A stretch of 64,000 nucleotides of DNA from Dipteris shenzhenensis. Its lineage: Eukaryota; Polypodiophyta; Polypodiopsida; Gleicheniales. The stretch is from the NCBI GenBank assembly GCA_047967505.1, contig CM106540.1. The stretch is one strand, 5' to 3'. The translations under genes and the position numbers were made by a program. The notes under the pieces are model-generated. The model searched no databases, was not told the origin of the DNA, and worked only from the letters and a program-made list of their open reading frames with translations. Below, one piece after another: positions 1-11,149 of the stretch (position 1 is the stretch's first letter; every line of letters begins with the position of its first letter).

Positions 1-2950
1 ATTTTCTTTGAAGCAAGATGGTCTAATAGTACAGAAAGTAAAGAGCGTTAGGCCAACCACCCAACATAGCCGTCGACAGCAAACTCAGTATTAAACCGTC
101 AGTCAAATGACACCTTTTGATGAAAGACGTGATTTCTGGAGGGCCAAAAATATGAGAGAGTTTGCGTAACTCCATCACGAAGCCGAGATACTGAAGCGGC
201 TGTCGTAGCATTCAAGCCTGATGAGCTTCCTAGGGTCACAGCCCCCTGCATGCTTTAATCCAGCACCAGGCGAAGCTTCAAGAACCTGCATCACAGCCTT
301 AGTCAGGAGATGTCAGGAATTCATTAAACTATGCGCATAAACTCGACGTGGAGCAAAAGCTCTGCGTTTCAACCTCAACTCATAACGACTTCCTAAACCC
401 TCACGCAGATGAGGAATCGAGTTGAATCAATCATCTTGTGATTGATTGAATTGACGTTGAAAGCAAAAGCTCTGCGTTAAAAAAACAATTGACGAGGACA
501 CTCACAAGCCACCCTCGATTGACCCAATCCCTTCGCTCGCCCCAGACGTCTACTACCCGATTGGCTAGGGTCTCAAAAGCCCATAAACGAGAGAACCCTC
601 AAATCCTATATCTCAGAGCAGCTCGCCAGCAGCAATTCATCCTAATAATTTTCTGTACCACCCGCGAAAAACGGAGCATGAATGAACAAGGCCAAGGCAT
701 TTCTAGACCAATTGTGAGGAAACGAACAAGCCCAGAGATTACCTAAGGAGGAAAGCTCAAACATGAAGGGGCAGGCGAGGCTATGGTGAGCCTGCTGCAG
801 CTCCGCAGCTCCCGCAGCAATCCGGCTTCTTGTGAGGAAACGGGAGGCCCTATGTAAATAAGCCCTTCTTCTAGAAAGCCCTTCCAAGTTCCACCCCCTC
901 TGTGCCACGTCAACCCACCCCTTCCAAGGGGTTTGTCTCTTTCCTCCCCTCGAATTTCTTCACCCAGCATCATTCTTCAATTGGACGCCCTTAACGCCCG
1001 GCTTGGGGCACTTTCCAACTCTTTCGTTCTGGAGCACTACCTTATCATTGTCCTGCTCCTTCTCGTCCACTCTCGGCATGTCATGCTCTTGCACGCCGTG
1101 CCCGCGCATGCACGTTCACGTGTGTGTAAGCGTGTGTTATAGTCGGATATAGCCATGTGATCAATTTAAGTCACATGGGTTAAAAGATTTTGCCTATAAG
1201 GTCATTGCATCATAAGGGCTTCTTACCTTGTTACTCTTACTTTTAGCCTTATCCATGTGAGTTAGCCACATCAACAACTTTGGAACAATAGTATAATAGG
1301 CGCATGGGTGGACCATACTAGCAACTAATGATAGGGCTAAGTTTGTGTTTTAGTAACTTGCCAACAAAGATGCTTGCTTTAAAGTTTTGCTTGAAGGCAC
1401 TTAGCATCTTTCTTGTCTTATCTATAAAGAAATTTGTCCTCTTTTCTAAATGCATTTAATGTGCGGATAATATTTTCATTGCTGCTCACCATGTATCATT
1501 TTAGCTTTGATAATGATTGCTCTTTAAAGTAGTTTTTAAAATAGGCGTTATGTTTTTCTGAAGAATAATGGTATTTACAAAAAAAATCAGGTATAATAAT
1601 ATTGATAGTGTATTGGCCTCTTCTCTTTTTCATCTAAGCCATCTCCACAAAATTTTTAGATCAAATCAAGATTTGATGCATTCGAAGCTTTTTTTATTCA
1701 CAATTGTAGATTTGTGACTTTATGAAACTATAATTACAACCTTTTGGAGTATATTTCTAAATTTTCAACCCCAAAAGCAATCGTTCTTATGCAATATGCA
1801 AATACTTGAACACGAATAGCTGAATGCCAATTCCAAGGCATTTGAGCAAAAAACCTATGCTTGCTAGAGTCATAAAAAGAATCTTAAGGGGGTTGGCAAA
1901 GAATCGCAATATGTAGACCACCAAGCTATGAAGAAGTAGTAATAGGTTAGATAAACTATTATCCTCGATCACAAAAGTTGGGAGCGATAGCTTTTTTGGA
2001 GTAGGGGCCTTGTAGGATGGTGATGCATAAGAGTTTTTTAGGGAATGCAAAGCACAGAGGGGAATCATGACTTATGGTTTTTTACAAACTAGGGCTTAAC
2101 ATCGTGTATCTCAATGGAGCCGATGTCTTTAATACATCATGCTTTTACAAAATTGGCTCAAATCTATTGTATCACTCAATTGGCACTTGAAGCAAAGCCT
2201 TTTTTATGTGTTTCGCATCCTAAGTTCTCCGAGCTATTGTCTATAATGAAGCTAGTAATGAGTGCTGGAAATACCACCATGGCAGTGTATTCATTGGAGT
2301 CATGCAATTTAGTAAGCACAGATGTTTATATAGAAGTTATACTTATATATTAGTATAAAATACTAGTAAAAGTTATTGAGCTAGCTTTTTCAGTTTCACA
2401 ATATTGACAAAACATAGCATGAATTTAATAAGCCACATGGATTAAGTTAAAGAATTACTAACGAGGGTTGGATTCGTGTGCACTTCTAACCCTAGTTGGT
2501 GACAAAAAGTAAGTGAACTTGACAATGATTTATGTTTAGCTAAGTATCACCTATTAAAGCTCACAAATTAAAACCCTCAAATTCGTCCATATGTACAGTT
2601 TCTAATATTTAAATTACAAGATTTTTCCACTATGTACTTATATAAACATACCTTACTTATAACTGTATCCATAGAGCGCACATGTGCATGTGCACGCGCG
2701 CGCGTGTGTGTGTGTGTGGGGAAGACTTTTCAAAACCCCTTTTTGTAGTGAAATGAAAACAATTTAGGCAATGGATTCATAAGAGAAAACAATTGTATAT
2801 AATGGAAAAGTCTCAACATGTAGGTGAAACCCCACCAAAGATGATAAAAAAGGTCATCAAGAGGTAAACATTTTGCAAAATTTTGCAGTATGCATAATTG
2901 CACCAAGGGTTAGGGTTAAGGTTTCTAACCTTTTCCTTTTTATCACTCTT
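1..2950. other. Unassigned DNA, no gene recognised
   Basis: I see no protein family, RNA gene or transposon domain here. The first 1.1 kb is richer in G+C than the rest. It contains an 18-base word (AGCAAAAGCTCTGCGTT-like) twice, near 351 and 461, and a small 9-bp stem at 425-433/439-447. A 93-codon minus-strand frame at 1787-2068 is hydrophobic (two possible membrane segments) but has no homologue I recognise and sits in AT-rich low-information DNA. It may be old transposon sequence too decayed to name. Confidence 0.5.
2693..2719. repeat. (CG)n(TG)n microsatellite
   Basis: A short alternating purine-pyrimidine tract: CG repeats run directly into TG repeats. Such tracts can adopt Z-DNA, but no function is implied here. 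Confidence 0.9.
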
Positions 2951-4709
2951 TTGGGTTAGTGCTATGCACATATAGGTGCACCTCCATATAACCATCTCCA
3001 AGATCCCAGGGCCAAGAGTAGAGGGTCGGGGTCTGAGTACCACTGCAAGCCTGCTCCATGATCCACAAAGCCAGAATACTGACAAGCTAAAAGGCAACCT
3101 CTAGAAGAATATCATCCATGGATCTAGAAAGTATACCCCCATCCCCAATTTCAAAGACAAGTGCATCCTCCCCAACACTTCAAAGAGCGATCACCTGAAG
3201 AGGAACTATTGTCCGCGAGAAAGATCCCATCCAAGTGGCAGAAGTAATAGGCATATCAACTGTCCAATCCATCGAGATGGTTGCATCTATCTACTGAATC
3301 CTGCGTGCTACCCCTTTGAGGTGACTCACGGACTATAGTCTTCGATCCTCAGGTAGCCTGATAAATGCTTTCCAAGTGCCTACTGTGAAGGTGGGGCCTC
3401 TCTCCCATCTAGACCATTGCATGTAATGCAAAGTGCCTAGTGGTCTGCCATGCTCATCAAAAATACTATCATTCCAAATGACCGGTTGCCTATCATCTTC
3501 GAGGGTAGAGGGTAGAACCCTGCGAAGTGTATTCCTGAAGCTGCCCCAAGCTTTCAGGATGGCAGCCATGAGAGGAGATGCAAGAGATCTGAGAGGGGCA
3601 GAAGTAAAAATCTAGCAAGGGCTATCCACCCAATCATCTCCCAAGGTAGGTGTGCAAGCATGAATGCATCCAAAAAAGAAGTCCTTCCAAGGTTCCTGCC
3701 CAGGCATGAGACCCCACCTTACAAAGCAATGCCCTGCATTGCAGGTCTGCGTCAATGATATTAAGGCCCCCTTCACATGTAGAGAGAATAATGGTCTCCC
3801 AGGCCACCCTTGCTGCAACATCTATTGTGCCATCAAGTCCACTCCATAAAAAATTACCGATTGGTCTAATGAGCTAAGTGATGCACTCTCCAAACTCCGG
3901 CACCAGCATGAACACACAAACTAGGCACTGGCTAAGAGAACCTGGTTCACTACTACCACAACTCTAGTTGCAAGGTCAAGTTTGGCTGAGCTCCAAAAGA
4001 GAATTTTTTTCCTTATACTCTCTAGTACTAGGGTAAATTGCTGTGCTGGAGAGATGCCCAACCCTACATGGCATCCCAAATATCTGATAGGAACACCCCT
4101 TTGAATCTAGGAGAAGCCAATGTCAACTCCCCAACCTGGAGTGTCCTCATTGTCAGCTGATCCAAAAGCCAAAGGATTTATGCTAGTTAATGTGTGCTCC
4201 TGCAGCTAAGCAAAAGATATCCAAGGCTGTCTGGAAAGCATCCAGTGACTATGAGGAGGCCTTAATAAAAATGGCAGTGTCATCAGCCAACTCATAGTCC
4301 AAAAGTTCTTGCTCCTATCTCAAGGGCAATCTCAACCCATATAAACCAGCTTGAGATCTAAAAAAGATACTCATAGCTTCAGCCACAAAAAGAAAAAGGA
4401 AGGGGGCTAAAGGGCATCCCTGACGGACTGATTTAGAAATCTGAAACCCATCACCCCTTACCCCTCCAATCAAAACCTGGCTGTGGGCTGATCTATAAAG
4501 GGAGGCCACCCCTCTAATCCTTGCATCTGAAAATCTGAATCATAGAAGAGTGCCCTCAAGAAAACCCAGTCTAGGGGATTGACATAGGGTTCACTTGGAT
4601 TCAAAGGGGAGTATCCACCATCATCTAGGATGCCAAGTTGGGGTGGGCATCTCTCCGGCACATCATGTTGAGATGATTCACCAAAACCTTCCCTCAAGAT
4701 CAACATCAT
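2950..4709 (-). pseudogene. LINE (non-LTR retrotransposon) ORF2 remnant A
   Basis: This is a decayed reverse transcriptase and downstream region of an L1-type plant LINE, read on the minus strand. Visible pieces in order: DWVFLRALF and GWPPFIDQPT-like residues near 4470-4590; the RT signature VRQGCPLAPFLFLFVAEAM at about 4370-4430; the catalytic ELADDTAIF (the LADD form of YADD) at about 4276-4300; then post-RT sequence at 3612-3821 and 3333-3569. The pieces lie in different frames with stops between them, so it is dead. Endonuclease and ORF1 are absent. The right edge near 4.6-4.71 kb abuts copia A. Remnant B at 28.7-33.2 kb is the same family: DNA at 3958-4035 and 4130-4330 aligns with it. 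Confidence 0.85.
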
Positions 4710-4734
4710 GAAGTAGGCCTTCCCTCAAGATGAT

Positions 4735-6350
4735 GGTTTTCAGGAATCAAAGAAGAGCTGAACATTACATTCCATCAAACCCCTTTAATGGGAATGTACT
4801 TCCTCTGCGTCAAACCAAGAGCTTATCGATGTTTCTCAAAAAGCTCTTTGCTAAGTGGTTTGGTAAAAGTGTGTGCAACATTCTCTTTACTGTCACAATG
4901 TTGCAATGTGATGTCACAAACTAACACTCTTTCTTTGATGAAGTGCTCTCTGACATCAATGTGCTTTTTCTTGGAGTGATATACAGTATACTAGATTCTT
5001 GGCTAATGCTTGAGCTGATTGATTATCACAATATATTGTTGTTGGCTTTGATTCATCAAAGTAATCTGCTTTTGACAATAGTCTTCTGAGCCATATAGCC
5101 TCACAAACACTTGTTGTGAGTGCCCTATATTCTGCTTCTATTCAAGAAAAAGAATTAGTTGGCTGTTTGTTTTAACAACCATGATATAGCACCTTGACCA
5201 AGGAAAAATGCATATCCTTGTGTGGATCTCCTGGTCTCATGATCTCGTGCACAGTCACGGTCACAATATCCATGCAACCTTGAATGACTTCCTCTGTATT
5301 CTATTCCAAATTGTCTTGCACCTCTGATGGATCTCAAGACTTTTGGCTACATTCCAATGAGATTGTTTTGGATTTTCCATAAACTGTGCTAGTGAGCTTA
5401 CTACATAACAAATATATGGCTATGTGATAGTCAAATATATAAGTGATCCGATGAGCTGCCGATAGTACTTGTCATTGACTGTAGGATTTTTTGGATCTTT
5501 GGTAAGTTTCAATCTCTATTCCATGCGAGTGGCTGTAATCTTGCAATCTTGTAATGTCTTCCCCTTGAACTTTGTAGTAGAGAGTATGATCTACATTGGA
5601 CTTCAAAGTATCCCAGATTAGCAAAATACTTGTCAATTCTATTGTACCAACTTTTGGGTGCTTGCTTTAAGCTGTAGAGACTTTTCTTGAGATGGCAATG
5701 CTCTTTCCCTGGTTCAACTTACCCTGATGGTTGTTGCATGTAGACTTCTTCGTAGCTAACCATTGAGAAAAGCATTTTTGACATCTAGCTGGTACACATT
5801 CCATCTGCTAAGTGTCGCTAGTGATATCAAAAATATTATGGAATCCATCTTTGCTACTGGGGCATAAGTCTCATCATAAGGCTATGAAAATCTTTTTGCA
5901 ATTAGTCTAGCTTTGTATCTTTGAATGCTTCCATTTGGGTTGTATTTCACTTTATAAACCTATTTCTTTGCTATGGCCTTCTTTCCTAGTGGAAGGTCGC
6001 ATAATTCGCTAGTGTTGTTTTTGTACAAAGCTTCCATTCCTTCATTCATAGTAGTTTGCCATTCTGGTTTGTCAAGTGCGTCTTCAAAGTACACTATCTC
6101 TTTTGTAATTAGTTTGGCTATGAAAATCCTTTTGCAATTAGTCTGGCTTTGTATCTTTCAATGCTTCCATTTGTGTTGTATTTCACTTTATAAACCTATT
6201 TCTTTGCTATGGCCTTCTTTCTTAGTGGAAGGTCGCATAATTCCCTAGTGTTGTTTTTTTACAAAGCTTCCATTTCTTCATTCATAGTAGTTTGCCATTC
6301 TGGTTTGTCAAGTGCGTCTTCAAAGTACACTATCTCTTTTGTAGCCATAA
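4735..6350 (-). pseudogene. Copia A reverse transcriptase and RNase H, broken
   Basis: In the family this part copies element RNA into DNA in the cytoplasmic particle. The RT start is seen as the YDETYAPVAKM-like and YQLDVKNAFLNG-like stretch around 5,720-5,900. The RNase H block at 5155-5337 reads as a degraded [26 protein letters not shown] core. The RNase H tail at 4,735-4,980 carries CDITLQHCDSKENVAHTFTK. Stops and frame changes separate all of them. A 236-bp tandem duplication (5881-6343) lies in the integrase-RT linker. No single open frame covers more than a domain fragment. Confidence 0.8.
5881..6343. repeat. 236-bp tandem duplication inside copia A
   Basis: Copy 1 starts at 5881 and copy 2 at 6117. 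They share the same order of words (GCTATGAAAATC ... CACTATCTCTTTTGTA) at a constant offset of 236 bp with a handful of substitutions. 236 is not a multiple of three, so the duplication disrupts the reading frame of the pol remnant. The divergence between copies implies it is not an assembly stutter. Confidence 0.9.
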
Positions 6351-6649
6351 TGGTAGTCATAAGACCATAATTGGTGGTTTCAATCTGAATTGCTTTACCT
6401 TTCTGAGCATACGTCAATCTGGCGCTGGTCTGCTTTGCCTAGTAGATTGTCTAGGTTGATACTCTTCTCGGGGTGTCTTTGGCAATTCTTGCTCTTCCGC
6501 ATCAACCTTTATCTAGCTAACTGAGTAATCGGTGTGATCATCTCCTGTGTATTTGATGTTTTCCATTTTGAGTCTTCATAAAAAATTACATCTTTAGAGA
6601 TTATGACTTTTTGGTTGATGGGATTGTACAACTTGTATGCTTTGCTTTA

Positions 6650-8025
6650 AGCTTCACTATAGCCAACCATGATGCATTTATGTAACTTCACATTCAATTT
6701 TATGCGATGATCGTCATGTATGAGAGTATATGCTATGCAACCAAATATGCTGAGATGTCCAATGCGTGGCTTATATCCAGTGAATGCTTCATAAGGTGTC
6801 ATACCCTAAATCCGTTTGGTCGAAAGTCGATTAAGCAAGTAGTTTGCAGAGGCAATTGCTTCCGCCCAATAATGCTTCAAATGATGCTTCTCACTAAGCA
6901 TTGCTCTAGCACTGTCTGCTAAAGTACCGTTCTTCCTTTCAACTATTGCATTCTGCTAGGGAGTATCAGCTCATGTGAATTGTCTTCATATGCCATTACT
7001 TCTACAAAAGTTTATGAGCGCTGAAGACATGTATTCACCTCCTTTGTCAGATCGCATGACTTTGATCTTTCTGCCTATTTGGTTCTCTACCATAGCTTTG
7101 AATTCTTAACATCTAGAAAAGACTTTAGATTTCTCCTTCAGAAAGTAGACCCAATAATATTTGCTATAGTCGTCCGATGAAAGTCAAGTAGTAAATTGAA
7201 ACATTGATGCTACAGGTCTGTGCATAACCCCATACATTCGTATGAATCAAATCGCAAAAACCTCATGCTCGAGAGAGGTGCTTCTGCCAAAATTGGTTCT
7301 CTTTTGTTTACTGAAGTAACATGCTTTGCAAACTTTTCCTAGAAATTGTAGTTTTGGAATTCCAATTGCCATATTCTAATTTCTTAGCTATATCAAGCTT
7401 TTGAAATTGACATGTCCATATCTCTTGTACCATACTACAAAAAGTGGCATCGGTTGTTGCTGCTGAGCTAACATGGTATGACTAAAGCTAGCATTGTGAA
7501 TAAGCATTCTTCTTTGATTGCTTTTCATACTAGCTGATATCCTCTATATTTATCTTTGATCGTGCATTCATCCCTATCAAAGATGACTCTGTAGTTGTGT
7601 TCTGTCATTTGCCCAACTGACAAGAGGCTCTTGGTGAGCTTTGGAACATAGAGTACATCTTTCACCAATCCTTTCTCACCAGTGAAATTGCTCATAGGGA
7701 CAATGCCTTTCCCTTGAATATGATTTGGTGTGTTATTTGCCGTGTAGATAACATTCTTCTGTCCTTCTAATGGTTTCATCTCTGTGAACCAATCCTAATG
7801 CTTTGTCATGTGAGATGATGCACCGCTATTGATGTTCCAAGGATCTTGATCTGCTTGATTGACTTGATAACTACATTCCCCTTTTGAATTGCAATCAATG
7901 ACAAGATACACTGTATCAGTCTTCTGTGTATCCTCACTTACAAGATACATATTTTGAGGTTCATTGGAATAATGACTGTGACTTGGATGTCCACCATGAT
8001 GACTTCTTCTTCCATGAAAATTCAC
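6650..8025 (-). pseudogene. Copia A protease and integrase, broken
   Basis: The protease block is 7795-8025, where the active-site motif reads NSGASSHMT: the catalytic Asp of DSGAS is Asn (codon 7828-7830). A protease/GAG-pre-integrase stretch follows at 7525-7779 (VLYVPKLTKSLLSVGQM). The integrase core runs towards 6,700. The catalytic-Glu region reads QNAIVERKNGTLADSA at about 6,905-6,955, with Glu kept (codon 6938-6940) and a preceding Gln codon turned to TAG. Integrase would insert the cDNA into the genome. The region is interrupted throughout and cannot be functional. Confidence 0.8.
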
Positions 8026-9041
8026 TTGATTGCTGCTAGATTAACCTCCTTGGTTGTAGTGCTTCTTGTGAAAATCTCTTTCAAAGTGTTCAAACTTATG
8101 ACAGTAGTTGCACTGAATGTTTGACACGTTGGTGGATGCATTCTCTCTTCCTTGAAATCTTCCTCTATTGGAATGATTTCCTCTTGGATGCTGATGCTAT
8201 TGCTGCGGATGCTAATGTTGATGCTAATTTTGCTAATGATGACCACTTCTCTGAGATTCTCTACCTCTACCTTTACCTCTATCTGAAGCTATGAATGCCT
8301 GATCATTAGAATGACCTTTCTGTGCTAAGTCATGAGTTCTTCACCAAGTAACACTGAATGTAATTCTTCCAGTATCGAAATTTGCCGTTGAATGGCAATA
8401 TTTTGGATTATATTCTCGAAACCTTCTCCTAGTCCATTTACGATGACTTGAACCATTTCTACGGGATTCATAGTCTCTCTTGCTACTACAAGTTGATTGT
8501 TGTAATCCTTGATTTTGATTACGTAAGCATGACCAGTTTCATAGCGATTGCAAAAACTCTGGTTAATCTGGTTTCTCATTGTGAGAATTCTGGATGTGTT
8601 CTTAGACTCGTAAAGAGCTACAAGCATATCCCATGCTTCTTTGGATGTCTTCAATGTGTTGAGTTGTCCTAGCATAACATCTTTTGATCGTTGCAGATGT
8701 GGACATCATTGGTGCAGGTGTAGACGCTTTGACTTGTGTTGCAAAAATGGTAGGAATTGCATCAGATGGTCTAGGTGTACATGTGCTTGGGCAATGGCAG
8801 GATCTACTGTAGATGTGGACATTGTTGGTGTAGGTGTAGACCCTTCAACTTGTATTGTGGAAATGGTAGGAATTGTTGCTAAACCAGTAGATGGTCTAGG
8901 TGTAGACCCATCGACATACTTCCATTTGTCTTGAAGTACAAGAATGGTCTCTATTCGTATTTCCATGTGCTGTAATTTGAGTAGTAGATGCCTCCAAATT
9001 GAGGTTGCTAGTGGTAGACATGGTGCAAGAAATGTACTCAA
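8026..9041 (-). pseudogene. Copia A gag, broken
   Basis: This is a capsid-type gag of the UBN2 family. 8325-8675 reads LKTSKEAWDMLVALYESKNT and VIVNGLGEGFENIIQNIA, typical of the copia gag helical core. A likely start is near 9021 (MSTTSNLNLEAST in another frame), with an ETILVLQDKWKYVDG-like stretch before an in-frame repeat region. The nucleocapsid part at 8022-8246 is frameshifted and no intact CCHC knuckle remains. Confidence 0.8.
8696..8909. repeat. 117-bp (39-codon) duplication in copia A gag
   Basis: Two copies begin GATGTGGACAT at about 8696 and 8813, an offset of 117 bp, which preserves the gag frame. In the protein it gives a repeated Pro/Ser/Thr-rich linker (TPTPTMSTS-like). An in-frame duplication suggests it was tolerated while the gene was still coding. 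Confidence 0.75.
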
Positions 9042-9095
9042 AGTGTTGTGAAAATCATTGACTAAATCAAAGTGTTGTGAAAATCATTGACTAAA
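9038..9095. repeat. 29-bp perfect tandem duplication
   Basis: The 29 bases at 9038-9066 recur at 9067-9095 without change. It lies just upstream of the copia A gag start and is probably a recent slippage event. Confidence 0.95.
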
Positions 9096-10330
9096 TCAAC
9101 TGCAAAATGCTGTCTATATCAACTAAAATCTGGACTATCGGCAGTGAAGATAGAAATACAATATATATTCCAATATGTTACAAGGCTTTGTGGGGCAAAT
9201 GATTCTGGAATAGCCAAGAGGCTTTACAAGGCTTGAAATTATGTGCACAAATGGCAAAAAATAGCCAATAGGCTTTACAATGGTGACATGTGAGTGCAAC
9301 ATGAACAAATGTGCAATCTACCCTCTGATCAATTGGCTAATGCCTTTGAATGCTCTGGACTCTCCTCACTGAACTGAAGGTGGGGTTTCAGGAGATGTAA
9401 TGATGTGAAACCGCATGTGAGCGTATAAGGGACTGACTCTGAGTAGGAGCTATTTGGGATTTTTTCAGCATGACTTCGATTGATTGCTTTGAAGTTCTCT
9501 CCTTTAAAGGCGATATACTATGATCTAGATCTAGACCAACCATCGAGCGATGAAAAGCAACTAATAATTCCTTTTCTTCGGTTCGTTTTAGGTGCTGGGC
9601 TAGATGCCTCATATGTAGAGGCTTATGTGCATGCAAGAAGTGGATTTGACGACGTTGAGGCTAAAAAGTGTGTGACACATGCGTCAAAATGTGCGTGTGA
9701 TGTGACGACTGAATACAGCGCAAAAAATTGAGCGTTTTTTCTTTTTGGAGCACCCTCAAATTCTTCCTGGGTCAAGAGATATGGCTTGATCTAGGTGCAA
9801 GGGCAAAAGAGGATGAAATGATGATGTGGTAGTGATGTGGCAATTGTGTTCACATGGGAAAGTGTGCCTGTGAAGGGATGTGGCTATGGAGCACTGTGCT
9901 TAGTGTTGAGGGGTAGTTTCACCACCCTGCCAGGTCATCATCTCGAGATAGACTAAGATAGAATAGAATATTCTAATACGCTATCTTGTGTGGTAGTCGG
10001 TTATAACAATTCAAAAACCACCACTTTGGATTTTGTCCCAACAATCATGTTGTCAGGGCCGATTGTTATCAGACTATTGTAATGTCTCTTGCTTCATTCA
10101 AGAAGGATCTTCTTATGTTTTCCAAGACAGAAAATGAATGAGAAGTTTTGTATGCAGCAGTTGCTGTAGTTTTAGACTCTCAAAATACGTGTATAGTTGT
10201 TCTTCTTCTATTGTCATTTCCTTTTCGATTATGTTCCGACTGAATACTTAGTTCTCAAGTTCTTATGGATTTCTATACATGGTATTATTAAGTATTATGT
10301 ATTGTGCATACCAAGAATATATTTGGCTAT
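9096..10330. other. Non-coding stretch between copia A and the gypsy element; possible 5' LTR
   Basis: No coding domain is seen. The word AGGCTTTACAA recurs around 9,220-9,280. The part from about 9,840 to 10,330 has the look of an LTR (R/U5-like sequence AGAAAATGAATGAGAAGTTTTG near 10,130 just upstream of gag-like DNA). I could not find matching LTR ends or a convincing primer site, so its assignment to the gypsy element is a guess. Confidence 0.35.
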
Positions 10331-11149
10331 CCTACTACATGTTCAAGCTCAGAAAGACGATGAACTAAAGCAAGAAGGTGACCAGACACAATATGACTCC
10401 TTTTTTACTCAAAGACCAACACAATTACTCAAGGAAATAGGTCACCGATATAAAGAAAGAAAAGACAACCACTAAAGAGCTCAAGGTGATGAAACATGCA
10501 AACAAAGACGTGACGAGCAATTCGACAGCTACAACAACAAAAAGACATCTTCAACAATATAGGAGGAGCTGATCATTAGATACAATTCAACCTGCCCCCA
10601 ATGCATGACAAAGAATCATAAGAAGGTTGCGCCAGCTGACCTTGTCAAGCCAAGAAGGAAATCCAAGTCACGAAGACCATGAAAGAATCTGACAATACTT
10701 CGAGAATCGTCTCTGACAAAGTTGGTGGATGACAAAGCAAGACCATGACAAAAGACACAAAGAAGCAAGACTGAAGCTTGAGGATGTTGCCACAATGTGC
10801 CCAATGCACAATGGGCAAGCGAAAGAGATGCGAAGGTGCTAAGTATCTTGGGCCAATACTTAAAGAAAGAAAAAGAAAATAAGGCAAAACAATGTCCTAC
10901 TCAGTAGTCCTCCAAGCCAAAAGTAAAGAAGCTCTCAAGAAGATCAGGATGGCAAATTCACCAAATGTTGGCGAACAAAGATGACAACAACACTAGAAAA
11001 TCTTCTACCTGTGCAAGCCAACTATGCTATATGCAACTAGCATCGGCATATATGCTGTAGACTCAAGTTAAAAACATTCCGACACAGTCAATCTGGTTCA
11101 TGGAGGCACTCCAATGAATGTCGGACAAAACTAAGTACCCACCATCACC

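Larger units (their letters stand above)
4725..9041 (-). mobile_element. Ty1/copia retrotransposon A, decayed
   Basis: This is a nearly full-length copia internal region on the minus strand, in the order gag, protease, integrase, RT, RNase H. Every domain is broken by stops and frameshifts. The 3' end near 4,710-4,730 contains the purine tract CTTGAGGGAAGG twice (once about 45 bp further out), which is the expected polypurine tract before a 3' LTR. No LTR pair and no initiator-tRNA primer site are recognisable beside it. The DNA past the 3' end becomes LINE within about 100 bp, so the 3' LTR is truncated or missing. Confidence 0.85.

Noticed and set aside
1787-2068. 93-codon hydrophobic minus-strand frame
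   Set aside because: No recognisable family, no supporting context; similar frames are expected by chance in AT-rich DNA.
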